Of a stretch of 64,000 nucleotides of DNA, positions 36,401 to 45,502 are shown piece by piece. The notes beneath the pieces are model-generated. The model had not been told where the DNA came from, did not search any database, and saw only the letters and a program-made list of their open reading frames with translations. Numbering within the stretch: the stretch's first letter is position 1; each line of letters starts with the position of its first letter. The DNA lies in assembly GCF_000024185.1 (NCBI RefSeq), contig NC_013790.1, forward strand, positions 767,501 to 831,500, in the 5' to 3' direction. The stretch comes from Methanobrevibacter ruminantium M1. GTDB lineage: Archaea; Methanobacteriota; Methanobacteria; Methanobacteriales; Methanobacteriaceae. Position numbers and translations under genes: made by a program.

Positions 36401-37207
36401 ATGGATATTTTCAATTATATATTTCAAATTATCGTTTCGGTTTTGATTTTTGCAGCAATCTTTGCTGTTGGAATATTGCTAAGGGATAAAATAGTCCATA
36501 AGCTAAATTTCTTTGTAAATCCTCAGAATTATTTGCCTGAAGAGGAAATACAAACATTGAAGCAGGTTTATTATTTGATTTTAATTCTAATTTTAGTTGT
36601 GTGTATTCTAAACTTCTTCTTTGACAATAATATCATATTGCCAAACAGTCCGGAATTCTATGTATTCAATTCCTTTTTAGATATTATAGTTTCAGTATAT
36701 ATAGCAATAATCATTTATGACGGCTCTAAAAAAAGCAAAATATTATTGATATTCCTAATTCCTATTCCATCAATTGCATTCCTATTATTTGGCGAATCTT
36801 TAATTGAATATTGGGATTTTGTACGTATTCCTGCATTATTATATATTATGAAGATATTTTATGATAAGTTCCATATTTATACTGATAAGTATAATTTGGA
36901 AAAATCAATACTTCTTCTCTTTTCAATAGTGTTCATTAGTTTTATTATAACATTGGTTGCTGAAAACGAAGATCCATTAAACGCATTGGTTATGGTCTCC
37001 AATGCATTTACAAGCAAGGGATATACAATTTTAGGTGAAAGCACTATAGGAAAAATAGATAGCATATTTCTAGTTTGGGGAGGTTATATTATATCTGGAG
37101 CTGCTACAGCTACTTTGACTGCTGCAATTTTAATTAAACACTTTAATGCTAAAATAGAGAAATTTGATGAAAAATTTGAAGAATTAGAAAAGTTAATTTC
37201 CGAATAA
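36401..37207 (+). CDS. Ion-channel-like membrane protein with an atypical pore motif
   Basis: A 268-residue membrane protein. Hydrophobic segments lie near 7-27, 56-74, 86-106, 112-131, 168-188 and 222-245. Before the last helix, ALVMVSNAFTSKGYTILG (195-212) resembles the pore loop of potassium channels, followed by a helix ending SGAATATLTAAIL as in KcsA-type inner helices. The usual filter T-x-GYG is replaced by S-K-GYT (205-209). The C-terminus is a short coiled coil (FDEKFEELEKLIS). A channel or channel-derived sensor is likely. No RCK domain is attached. The gene stands alone. Confidence 0.65.
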   Translation: MDIFNYIFQIIVSVLIFAAIFAVGILLRDKIVHKLNFFVNPQNYLPEEEIQTLKQVYYLILILILVVCILNFFFDNNIILPNSPEFYVFNSFLDIIVSVYIAIIIYDGSKKSKILLIFLIPIPSIAFLLFGESLIEYWDFVRIPALLYIMKIFYDKFHIYTDKYNLEKSILLLFSIVFISFIITLVAENEDPLNALVMVSNAFTSKGYTILGESTIGKIDSIFLVWGGYIISGAATATLTAAILIKHFNAKIEKFDEKFEELEKLISE

Positions 37208-37306
37208 AAGGATGATTGATTCTTTAATCTATAAATATCAAATCTTTATTTTACATTGGTGCATATAAGTCTTATCTTATTCTTTTATTTTTCTATTTTT
37301 TTTTAA

Positions 37307-38152
37307 TTATTTTTCATTGATGTCATACAAGTCGGTTCTTCTATTTTTTAGTACAGGTATCTCTTCTCGAACTTGCTTAATCAAATCAAGATCCAATTCA
37401 ACTATTTTTAACTCTTCATCATAGTCTAATTCTTCAATTACTTCTCCCCAAGGACTTACAATAATTGAATGCCCATAGGAATTATAGCTTGCCTCCTTAT
37501 CCAAAGCGGGGGCCACTCCTATTGCATAAACCTGATTGTCCAATGCCCTTGACCTAAATAGAAGTTCCCAATGTGCAGGGCCGGTTGTCAGATTGAATGC
37601 CCCTGGGAAAATTAATATCTCTGCTCCGTTTAAAGCTAAAATTCTTGAAAGCTCTACAAATCTTATGTCATAGCATATTCCAATTCCGATTCTTGCAAAA
37701 GGTGTTTTAATGATTGTAAAGTCATCTCCTGCACTTAAAGTGTCTGATTCCTTAAAATAGATTTTATCCTTTATATCTATGTCAAATAGGTGGACCTTTC
37801 TATGTTTTCCCAATATCTTTCCTTCATTGTCAAAGAAAACTGATGTGTTGTATAAGTTATTTTCATTAGAAGAATCATTTAAGACAAGTTCAGGTACAGA
37901 TCCTGCTAGAACATAGATATTTTCTTCATTTGCAGTTTCAGATATTGATTTCAATGTTCTGCTATCTTCTAGGGTCTCTCCATATTTAATGAACTTTTCG
38001 TTTTCATATGGGCAGTTAAACATTTCAGGCAATATTGCAAGGTCTGCTCCTTGTTTTTTAGACTCTTTTATCATTTCAATTGCCTTTTTGATATTCTCGT
38101 CCTTATTGTCTACTACATTCATCTGACAAAGAGCTATTTTGATTTTATTCAT
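37307..38152 (-). CDS. Carbon-nitrogen hydrolase (nitrilase superfamily)
   Basis: A 281-residue enzyme with the Glu-Lys-Cys triad of the superfamily: Glu43 in LPEMFNCPYE, Lys119 in HRKVHLFD and Cys160 in GIGICYDIRF. The fold runs the full length. It is closest in layout to the omega-amidase/NIT branch (deaminated glutathione or omega-amidase type) rather than true nitrilases, but the substrate is not certain. It is cytoplasmic and stands alone, convergent with the channel-like gene upstream. Confidence 0.92.
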   Translation of the reverse strand: MNKIKIALCQMNVVDNKDENIKKAIEMIKESKKQGADLAILPEMFNCPYENEKFIKYGETLEDSRTLKSISETANEENIYVLAGSVPELVLNDSSNENNLYNTSVFFDNEGKILGKHRKVHLFDIDIKDKIYFKESDTLSAGDDFTIIKTPFARIGIGICYDIRFVELSRILALNGAEILIFPGAFNLTTGPAHWELLFRSRALDNQVYAIGVAPALDKEASYNSYGHSIIVSPWGEVIEELDYDEELKIVELDLDLIKQVREEIPVLKNRRTDLYDINEK

Positions 38153-38370
38153 TTTAACACCTTGATTTGCTTATTTTATGATTTTAAGTTTTATAAGTTC
38201 TGTTTTAGTTTAATTTCAATATTTGACATTTAATTAGTTTATTAAAAGAAGTAAATAAAATAGTTTAAAAAATAATAAAAAAAGTTATTTTCAATGCTTT
38301 TAATGCATTGGAAAAAATATAAAAAAAGAAATTATTAAAAAAGTAGAAAAGTTAAAAAAGGATTAATAGA

Positions 38371-39552
38371 TTAGTAATTGCTTGTGTCTTCATAGTTATA
38401 GTTGTCGTAGCTTTCCTCTTGGTAACTGCTTTCCTGATAGCTTGTATCAAGGTTTGCAGTGTCTCCAGCTACAACATCCTTAAAACTAATACTATTAATC
38501 ATATTTTGAATTTCAGTTGTATTCAAAGATGTCAAGTTCTGATTGTCAGATTTTGCATTGTTTGCAACGAAGCAATAGTAGACTCCGTCATGCAAGATGC
38601 ATAGGTATCTGGAATAGCCTTGATCTTGAGTGCTTATGATTATCTCTTGAGCTGGGACGCCTCCCACATTAACCTCTTGATATTCAAGGATTTCTCCATT
38701 TAAGGAATGGGCAGTGTCATTTACATCTGATAGGATTTTTTCATAAGTGATTTCATCGCTTTGAATTGTTGTAAATCCAATTAAAGTTTTATCTTTAGTT
38801 TTGAATGCAAGATCGGTCATGTTGGAATCTGCATTGGTATTGTTGTATACAGACCAGTTACCAGAGTAGGTGAAATTGATGATGCCGTCTGTATAGTTCA
38901 TCACCTCATCAGTTGTCTGGTTTTGCATTTGATTAAGTCCGATTCCTGCGATTAAAAGAATGATTAGTATGATTATTGCTATAATTCCAATCTTTTTAAG
39001 GTTTATTCCGCCAGATGAACCTTCATCTGATTTTTTAACAATATTTGGTTTAATTTCTTTTTTAGGAGCTTCTTTTTTAACTTCTTTCTTAGGGGATTCC
39101 CTTTTAATTTCTTTTTTAGGAGCTTCCCTTTTAGGAGCTTCCTTAGCTTTAGCATCAACAGTTTCTTCTTTTTTAGGCATATTATATTTTGTAGCAGGAT
39201 TTTTTATTCCTTTATCCTTTTGCTTAAATCCTTCTGTTGCAGTTTTAGAGAAACTTGGTTTTGAAGTTTGTTTTAAGAAAGCTTCTTCTCTTTCCTGTTT
39301 ATTTTCAACAGCAGTGTTAGTGCTGCTCACTTGGAAACTGCCAATTTTTTTGCCTATTTTGGAACTAAATCCGTCGGATTTGCTTGAAAATATGGAACTT
39401 TCACTAGAAGTTGATGTTGATTTAGCTTTTTTATCACGACTTGGGGGTGTAGAATTTGCCTCTGACTTTGGACCTAGCTTAGCACCACAGTTTCCACATA
39501 CTGGTGCACTATCATAGCTTGCATTTCCACACTCTTGACAATATTTCACCAA
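38371..39552 (-). CDS. Zinc-ribbon, single-span membrane protein with Lys/Glu/Pro repeats
   Basis: A 393-residue mosaic protein. A zinc ribbon at the N-terminus (C5, C8, C19, C22) is followed by a Ser/Thr/Lys-rich region. Then come APKKE/SPKKE repeats (about residues 135-180: EAPKREAPKKEIKRESPKKE and on), one membrane span at about 187-208 (IGIIAIIILIILLIAGIGL) and an outer domain of about 150 residues (FTYSGNWSVYNN...) resembling PsbP-like or DUF4352-type folds. The end is a Tyr/Ser/Glu-rich tail. The zinc ribbon should be cytoplasmic and the domain external. Function is unknown; many methanogen surface proteins share this layout. Confidence 0.7.
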   Translation of the reverse strand: MVKYCQECGNASYDSAPVCGNCGAKLGPKSEANSTPPSRDKKAKSTSTSSESSIFSSKSDGFSSKIGKKIGSFQVSSTNTAVENKQEREEAFLKQTSKPSFSKTATEGFKQKDKGIKNPATKYNMPKKEETVDAKAKEAPKREAPKKEIKRESPKKEVKKEAPKKEIKPNIVKKSDEGSSGGINLKKIGIIAIIILIILLIAGIGLNQMQNQTTDEVMNYTDGIINFTYSGNWSVYNNTNADSNMTDLAFKTKDKTLIGFTTIQSDEITYEKILSDVNDTAHSLNGEILEYQEVNVGGVPAQEIIISTQDQGYSRYLCILHDGVYYCFVANNAKSDNQNLTSLNTTEIQNMINSISFKDVVAGDTANLDTSYQESSYQEESYDNYNYEDTSNY

Positions 39553-39947
39553 AGTTTTAACCTCCTACTTTTTTATAACAATAATCTTTATATCTTAAAT
39601 AATATTTAAATATTTTTAATTTTAGTATAATTTTTTCCTAGTTTTTAAAATCAATTTAATTTAAAGACTTTTTAGACATTTTAGAAACAGATTAATTTGA
39701 GGAGGTTTAGTTTTTCTTCAAGTATTTTGGTAAATTTTTTTAGTTTTTCTTTAGGTATTTTGATAAATTTTTTCTTAGTTTTATGTAATCAAGTTTTTGG
39801 TAAATTATTTTATTTAGTTTTAAGAAAAGTATAATTAATCAAAAATTATTATAATATTAGAAAGGTTCTAAATAGATTATTAATGATTTTTCATAAATAT
39901 TCGTTATAAAAGTGATTTAAATTTAAAATAAGCACAATGTGATAATT
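39553..39947. repeat. Spacer with imperfect TTTTGGTAAATTTTT repeats
   Basis: Three decayed copies of about 42-50 bp (GTTTTTCTTCAAGTATTTTG then GTAAATTTTTT and relatives) lie between 39708 and 39808. No gene is seen. The plus-strand promoter for the next gene lies near the end. Confidence 0.65.
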
Positions 39948-40448
39948 ATGGTAAAGAAAGAAAAGATTAAATGTGATAATATTAATTATGCAGTTTATAG
40001 GATTGATGATTGGGAAAACGATTATGAAATAAACATTATTGGAACTGCAAGAGAGATTCCAGTAACACAGCCTACCCTTGAGCATATGCTAAAGCAGATG
40101 GATCATATTCGCCAATCAGTATTTGAAATAGGTGGAAAAAAGGTTAATGGAATGATTGGATTGTCTATGCAGTTTAATCCAAGCTTTGCTTCAAGAGACA
40201 TTGATGAGCTTATCGAACAGGAGCAAAAGGAGTTTGATTCAATCATGGCTGAATTGAATGCCCTTGAATTGAAGGACGCTAAGGATGTAATATTCTTGGA
40301 CACAGATGAGTATGTCATATATAAATTAGAGTATGATGGGCATAGCTTAAGCCCAAAGCCTTATAATGACTACGCTAAACAGCATCATTTGGATGAAATT
40401 AAACGTTTGAAGGAATTAAGTGGAGAAAGGTTTGTTTTAGAGCTTTAG
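39948..40448 (+). CDS. Hypothetical protein
   Basis: A 166-residue acidic soluble protein starting MVKKEKIKCDNINYAVYRID. The middle (LEHMLKQMDHIRQSVFEIGG) and the part EQEQKEFDSIMAELNALELK look helical, and the ends look like beta strands. I do not recognise a family. The ATG at 39948 is chosen because GTGAT just before it serves as SD; the GTG at 39939 would be part of that SD. It lies 71 bp upstream of sir2 in the same direction, so the two may be co-transcribed. Confidence 0.6.
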   Translation: MVKKEKIKCDNINYAVYRIDDWENDYEINIIGTAREIPVTQPTLEHMLKQMDHIRQSVFEIGGKKVNGMIGLSMQFNPSFASRDIDELIEQEQKEFDSIMAELNALELKDAKDVIFLDTDEYVIYKLEYDGHSLSPKPYNDYAKQHHLDEIKRLKELSGERFVLEL

Positions 40449-40519
40449 TTCTTTAGTATTTTTTATCTAAATAGTTTATTTAAACTTTTTATGCATTCTA
40501 CAAACGCTGATTTGATATC

Positions 40520-41245
40520 ATGTCTAAAATTCAACAATTGCAGGAAATAATAAATTCATCAGACAATATTGTTTTCTTTGGAGGGGCTGGTGTTTCAACA
40601 GAAAGCGGAATTCCAGACTTTCGCTCTGAAAGCGGAATCTTTAAAAGCCTGGAAAAATATGGGGATGTTCCGGAGAATCTGGTGTCTCATACTTACTACT
40701 CAGACCACACAGAGGAGTTCTTTGAGTATTATAAGGACACTCTTGTATTTGATGGTGCTAAGCCAAATCCAGCTCATTTGAAGTTGGCAGAGCTTGAAGA
40801 AAAAGGCAAGTTAAGGGCAGTTATTACACAGAATATTGATGGCCTTCATCAAAAGGCCGGAAGCAAGAATGTCCTGGAGCTTCATGGAAGCATTCATAGA
40901 AATTATTGTCAGATTTGCAATAAGGAGTATTCTCTTGATTTTATTTTAAAAAGCGAAGGCATTCCAAGGTGTGATTGTGGTGGTGTTGTAAAGCCAGATG
41001 TTGTCCTTTATGAAGAGCCTTTAGACAATAGGATTCTAGCTTATGCAATCGATTACATTCAAAATGCAGATACATTGATTATTGGGGGAACTTCCTTGGT
41101 TGTTTATCCTGCAGCAGGTCTTATAAATTATTTCCATGGTGGCAATCTGGTTTTAATTAATAAGAGTGAGACTGGCTTTGATTATATGGCTAATTTGGTT
41201 ATTAATGAGCCAATTGGAGAGACATTGTCTCAAATCAGAGTTTAA
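40520..41245 (+). CDS. Sir2-family NAD-dependent protein deacylase
   Basis: A 241-residue sirtuin. The NAD-binding part is GGAGVSTESGIPDFRSESGI (21-40), and the catalytic region is TQNIDGLHQKAGSKNVLELH, containing the active-site His. The zinc module has CQIC and CDCGG. Later motifs are VVKPDVVLYEE and GTSLVVYPAAGL. Sirtuins remove acyl groups from lysines using NAD. In archaea they act on proteins such as Alba, though the target here is unknown. It starts at ATG 40520, with an unknown gene upstream and MntP convergent downstream. Confidence 0.93.
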   Translation: MSKIQQLQEIINSSDNIVFFGGAGVSTESGIPDFRSESGIFKSLEKYGDVPENLVSHTYYSDHTEEFFEYYKDTLVFDGAKPNPAHLKLAELEEKGKLRAVITQNIDGLHQKAGSKNVLELHGSIHRNYCQICNKEYSLDFILKSEGIPRCDCGGVVKPDVVLYEEPLDNRILAYAIDYIQNADTLIIGGTSLVVYPAAGLINYFHGGNLVLINKSETGFDYMANLVINEPIGETLSQIRV

Positions 41246-41254
41246 ATATATTGT

Positions 41255-41827
41255 TTATAAAACTAAAATTCCAAGACCTTCAAGGAGTATTTTTACACCA
41301 AGAAGAATTAAGATCACTCCACCGACTATCTCAAACTTGTCTCCAAAGTAATTTCCTATTTTTTTACCTAAATAAAGTCCAATTATTGTAAAGATAAATG
41401 CTACAACTCCAATCATTATTATAGGAATTAGAATATCTACTTTTAGTACTGCATATGTTATTCCAACTGCAAATGCATCAATGCTTGTAGCTATTGCAAG
41501 CAATGTCAATTCCTTAAATGAAAACTTATCAGAGTCCTTCTCATCCTCTTCATCACCAGAGAGACTTTCTCTAATCATATTTGAACCGATTAAAAGAAGA
41601 AGTATGAATGCAACCCAAGGTGCAAAGGTTGTAATGAGCCATTCAAGTTGGATTCCTCCTAGCCATCCGAGAACAGGCATTAAAGCCTGAAATCCACCAA
41701 AGAATATTCCAAACCATAAAGCTTGGCTTTTTGTGAGGTTCTTTAAGGTGAATCCCTTTGTTAGGGAAACGCTAAAGGCATCCATTGCAAGTGCGATTGC
41801 AATCAGTAGAGTTGAAATAAAATCCAT
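41255..41827 (-). CDS. mntP: MntP-type manganese efflux pump
   Basis: A 190-residue membrane protein with six predicted spans in two homologous halves. Each half carries the acidic signature of the family: ALAMDAFSVSLTKGF near residues 12-26 and ATSIDAFAVGITYAV near 112-126. It exports Mn2+ and protects against manganese stress. An acidic loop (SLSGDEEDEKDSDKFSF) between the halves is typical. In bacteria the gene is often under a yybP-ykoY riboswitch; I saw none here. It ends 10 bp from the sir2 stop (convergent). Confidence 0.9.
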   Translation of the reverse strand: MDFISTLLIAIALAMDAFSVSLTKGFTLKNLTKSQALWFGIFFGGFQALMPVLGWLGGIQLEWLITTFAPWVAFILLLLIGSNMIRESLSGDEEDEKDSDKFSFKELTLLAIATSIDAFAVGITYAVLKVDILIPIIMIGVVAFIFTIIGLYLGKKIGNYFGDKFEIVGGVILILLGVKILLEGLGILVL

Positions 41828-41856
41828 AATAATCTAAAACCTTTTCATCTTGTTTG

Positions 41857-42639
41857 CTATTTAAATGCATCTAAAGTTACTTTTTTATCTTTTTTAAGCT
41901 CACGAGGTGGTTCTACTGAGACAAATTCAATACCTTCTTCCTCTAAAAGCTCAAGGGCATCATCACCTATTGAAGGAGCAACAAGCAAGCCTCTTACCTT
42001 TTGCTTTTCCTCTTCATGTCTTATTTCCTTGTTTTCCCTATTTTCAAAGTCAGTGAGATAACGCCTTATCTGTTTTACTGCAGTGATCCCTGCCTTTCTT
42101 GCCTTAAGCTCTAAAACCATAAGGTTTCCGTCGGCATCCTTTCCTAAAATGTCAATGAAACCATGCTCTGTAGCATATTCCCTTACAGTCGGGCGGAATC
42201 CTTCCTCTATGATATGTGGATTGTCCCAAATCATATCTCCCATATCCTTTTCATAGCCTGCCCTTTCAAGCTCTTCATAATCTTCAATCAGGTTATATCT
42301 TGCATAATGAATCTTTTTAACTTCAACTTCCAATAGTTCAGGTGGCTTTCGCCTGTGGCTTTCTAAGTAAAGGGTTTCATCTTTTATCAAAGCTTTTGTT
42401 TTTGATTTTGGAGGTTGCCAATTGACCGGATCCACCTTATTGTCTTGGTGTATCAAAAAGCAGCCGTCTGGCTTAATCATGATTATTCTTTCTCCATAGT
42501 CAAGTTCACTTAATGCACGGCCTTCATAGCTTACCTTACAGCATGCAAATAGGAGCATGGTTGCTTTTTTCACTAATCCTTCTTCGATTAGCTCATATGC
42601 CTCTTTATAATTGGGATTTTCTAAGATTTTATATTTCAT
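41857..42639 (-). CDS. nucS: Endonuclease NucS
   Basis: A 260-residue NucS/EndoMS enzyme. The N-terminal beta-rich domain ([37 protein letters not shown]) is followed by the nuclease core with [20 protein letters not shown] (near 163-182), matching the RecB-like D...ExK site, then [12 protein letters not shown]. NucS cleaves mismatched or branched DNA and works with PCNA. The end ([16 protein letters not shown]) is short and resembles a PCNA-contact tail. It lies upstream of mntP by 29 bp on the same strand. Archaeal mismatch repair by EndoMS makes it functionally complementary to the MutS-related gene. Confidence 0.93.
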   Translation of the reverse strand: MKYKILENPNYKEAYELIEEGLVKKATMLLFACCKVSYEGRALSELDYGERIIMIKPDGCFLIHQDNKVDPVNWQPPKSKTKALIKDETLYLESHRRKPPELLEVEVKKIHYARYNLIEDYEELERAGYEKDMGDMIWDNPHIIEEGFRPTVREYATEHGFIDILGKDADGNLMVLELKARKAGITAVKQIRRYLTDFENRENKEIRHEEEKQKVRGLLVAPSIGDDALELLEEEGIEFVSVEPPRELKKDKKVTLDAFK

Positions 42640-43001
42640 TTTATCAGTTTTATTGTTAATTATTTAAATTTTTCTTTGCTTATCAAATATTTGTTTTTGG
42701 ATTTTATAAACTTATTTGATTTATTATGTTTTGATTTCATTTTTTAATACTTTTTTAATCCATTTTTGATTTTTGTATTAACTGAGATAAAATTATTTTA
42801 TTTAATTTATGTGATGGGAGTTAAGCTTATGGTCTTAAAAATAGTTTGACAAGTTCAGATAAAGTTTATTTTCTAAAAAGAAGGTCTTGAAAATTAAGCA
42901 TTAAATTACTTTTAAAATATATGATTTTAGTTCTATCTTCATCAAACATTTACTTTATATATAATCAATTATATATTATTAATAGTTGGGAATTTGATAT
43001 T
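42640..43001. other. Divergent promoter spacer between nucS and the MATE gene
   Basis: About 360 bp with no gene. A TATA-like TTTATATATAAT at 42952-42963 lies about 40 bp before the chosen MATE start. Confidence 0.5.
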
Positions 43002-44378
43002 ATGGAAATGAATGAAAATGTTGAAATGATTACAGGAGACCCTAAAAAGGCAATCAATAAACTTGCTTGGCCTTTGATAGCAAGCATGCTCTTGATTTTT
43101 TTAAATAACATTATAGACAGTATCTGGGTTGCAGGGCTTGGGCCTGACCCTCTTGCTGCAATCGGCTATGTCACACCTCTCTTTATGGTGCTTGTAGGAT
43201 TTGGAAACGGTATCGGTGCAGGTGCAACCTCACTTATCTCCCGTTATATCGGAGCTGAAAAGAGGGATGATGCAAACAATGCAGCGATTCACTCTGCCAT
43301 ATTAAGTGTGGTTGTTTCATTGGTTCTCACTGTCATTGCCCTTTTGATATTAGAGTCCTTGCTTAAGCTAATGGGTGCTGGGTCTGTATTGAAATATGCA
43401 ATGGACTATGGTGTGATTATATTTCTTTTCACTGCCCCTATATTGATACCTCCTATATTTGGTGGTGCTTTCAGGGCTGAAGGAGACATTAAACGGGCAA
43501 CTGTGCCTATTGCACTTGTTGCTGTAATCAATATGATTCTAGATCCGATATTCATGTATGTATTTGGCTGGGGAATTTCAGGTGCTGCCTTTGCAACAGG
43601 TCTTGCTCCATGCTTCGGTCTTTGCATGATGCTCTATTGGATATTCATTAAAAAGGACACTTATCTCTCATATAATAGAAAGGATTTCCATAATAATTTG
43701 AATATGTATAAGGATATTTTAGTTGTTGGAATACCTGCAAGCCTTGAGCAGTTAATCATGGCTGCACTTGCAGTTACAGTCAATTATATGCTCACCCTTG
43801 TTTCAGGTTCAGTTGCAGTGGCTGTATATACTGCAGGATGGAGAATAATCTCATTAGGACTCTTGCCAGCTATTGGAGTTGGAACTGCTGCCATTACAGT
43901 CACAGGTGTTGCATATGGTGCAAAGAAATATGAAAACATAAGGACTGCATGCAGATATTCAGTTAAGCTAGGTCTCATATCCTCTATTATAGTATGCATA
44001 TTGCTCTTTATATTTGCAGATCAGATAGCATATATCTTCTCTTATTCAGAAGCAAGTGCACATCTCTTGCCTTTAATTGCAGGATTCATACAATTGATGT
44101 GTCTATTTATTTTATATGTTCCATTCGGTGCAACTGCAGGTAACGTTTTCCAAGGACTTGGAAAGGGAACCACTTCATTTGTATTGACCACATTCAGGGA
44201 GTTTGTCCTTGTATTGGTCTTTGCATATCTTTTAGGATTTGTATTCCATATGGGAGAGACTGGAATTTATTATGGAATGCTTATAGGTGGATTTATTGGT
44301 TCTGTAATTGCATATGGATATATTGAATATTATGTTGATAGATTGATTAAGGGAAAGGTTAAAGGAAGCGATATTTAA
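43002..44378 (+). CDS. MATE-family multidrug/Na+ antiporter
   Basis: A 458-residue membrane protein with about twelve spans in two halves. It opens MEMNENVEMITGDPKKAINKL, then LAWPLIASMLLIFLNNIIDS, the standard MATE helix 1. Internal repeats such as GFGNGIGAGATSLISRYIGA and GVGTAAITVTGVAYGAKKYE mark the start of each half. Such exporters use a Na+ or H+ gradient to expel drugs or metabolites. The frame could open 27 codons earlier, but those residues would add a non-homologous hydrophobic end and overlap the TATA box, so ATG 43002 is used. Confidence 0.92.
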   Translation: MEMNENVEMITGDPKKAINKLAWPLIASMLLIFLNNIIDSIWVAGLGPDPLAAIGYVTPLFMVLVGFGNGIGAGATSLISRYIGAEKRDDANNAAIHSAILSVVVSLVLTVIALLILESLLKLMGAGSVLKYAMDYGVIIFLFTAPILIPPIFGGAFRAEGDIKRATVPIALVAVINMILDPIFMYVFGWGISGAAFATGLAPCFGLCMMLYWIFIKKDTYLSYNRKDFHNNLNMYKDILVVGIPASLEQLIMAALAVTVNYMLTLVSGSVAVAVYTAGWRIISLGLLPAIGVGTAAITVTGVAYGAKKYENIRTACRYSVKLGLISSIIVCILLFIFADQIAYIFSYSEASAHLLPLIAGFIQLMCLFILYVPFGATAGNVFQGLGKGTTSFVLTTFREFVLVLVFAYLLGFVFHMGETGIYYGMLIGGFIGSVIAYGYIEYYVDRLIKGKVKGSDI

Positions 44379-44400
44379 CTTGCTTTTTCCTATATTTATT

Positions 44401-44585
44401 TTTATAACTTAATCGAGTTAAATAAACTCTTTTAAATGATTTTAAACAGATATATGATAGAAAATAATTTTTTATTTAATCCTTTTAAAGGATTATTAAA
44501 CAGATAGGATAATAAATAATAATTTTTTAAATCCTTGAAGGATTTTTGAACAGATATGATTATAGATAATAATTTTTATAAGGCG
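44401..44585. repeat. Short imperfect repeats after the MATE gene
   Basis: Three related blocks of the type TTTTAAANGATTNTTAAACAGATA...ATAATAATTTTT recur about every 60 bp (near 44433, 44482 and 44528). The spacer has no gene. Confidence 0.6.
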
Positions 44586-44596
44586 GTTTTTTAAAT

Positions 44597-45364
44597 ATGC
44601 AAAAAGTAATTAATTCTCATTGTCACATTTATCCAGATAAGATTGCAGCAAAGGCTGTTAAAGGAATACGTGATTTTTATGACCTTCATATGTCTTTAAA
44701 TGGGACTGTAGATGATTTGATTGAAGACGGTAAAAAAGTAGGGGTTGTTCATTATCTCATCCACTCAGTTGCAACAACTCCAAAGCAGGTCGAGTCAATC
44801 AATGAATTCATTTCATTTGAAGTAAACACTCATCCTGGCTTGTTTACAGGCTTCGGCACCCCTCATCCAGATAGCGAAGACATTGAAAGGGACCTAGACC
44901 ACATAATTGAACTTGGCCTTAAGGGCGTAAAGGTTCATCCAGACTTCCAGCAGTTTGCCTTAAACGAGGAGCGTGCTTTTAGGATGGGTGAGGCAATCAA
45001 TGAAAGGGGATTGCCTATTATGATTCACTGTGGCGATTTCAGGTATAATTATTCTAATCCCGAACAGTTAAGGCCTTTCCTTGAAGAGTTTCCAGACCTT
45101 ACAGTGATTGGAGCTCATTTTGCAGGATGGAGCATGTGGGAGAAGGCTACAGAGGAATTGGCTGGAACTCCTAATCTGATTGTTGACTGCAGTTCAAGCT
45201 TATATTCATTGACTCCAGAGACTGCAAAGGACTTGATTCATGCATATGGTGCAGATAAGGTTCTATGGGCTACTGACTTTCCGATGTGGGAGTCTGTAAG
45301 CGAGATGGAAATGTTTAATAAGATTGATCTTAGCGAGGAAGAGAGAAATACTTATTCTTTATGA
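44597..45364 (+). CDS. Amidohydrolase (TIM-barrel, ACMSD-like)
   Basis: A 255-residue metal-dependent hydrolase of the amidohydrolase_2 type. It starts MQKVINSHCHIYPDKIA with the metal-binding HCH near residue 7. Later metal and catalytic blocks are GLKGVKVHPDFQQFAL, PIMIHCGDF, VIGAHFAGWS and VLWATDFPMWE (catalytic Asp). The substrate is unknown; relatives act as hydrolases or non-oxidative decarboxylases. It is cytoplasmic. A MetX-like hydrolase gene follows 138 bp later on the same strand. Confidence 0.87.
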   Translation: MQKVINSHCHIYPDKIAAKAVKGIRDFYDLHMSLNGTVDDLIEDGKKVGVVHYLIHSVATTPKQVESINEFISFEVNTHPGLFTGFGTPHPDSEDIERDLDHIIELGLKGVKVHPDFQQFALNEERAFRMGEAINERGLPIMIHCGDFRYNYSNPEQLRPFLEEFPDLTVIGAHFAGWSMWEKATEELAGTPNLIVDCSSSLYSLTPETAKDLIHAYGADKVLWATDFPMWESVSEMEMFNKIDLSEEERNTYSL

Positions 45365-45502
45365 AAATGCTAGACAAAGCTAATTGGGGCTTAAGGATTA
45401 ATCCATTTCTTTTAATTTTATAATAATTGATCTATTTTTATTATTTTAACAAATCTTATTTTTATTTAGATAATTTTAATTCATTTTAAAGGAAGTTTTA
45501 AA

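Noticed and set aside
42921-43001. Upstream start of the MATE gene
   Set aside because: The extension covers the TATA box and adds 27 residues ahead of the conserved first helix region.
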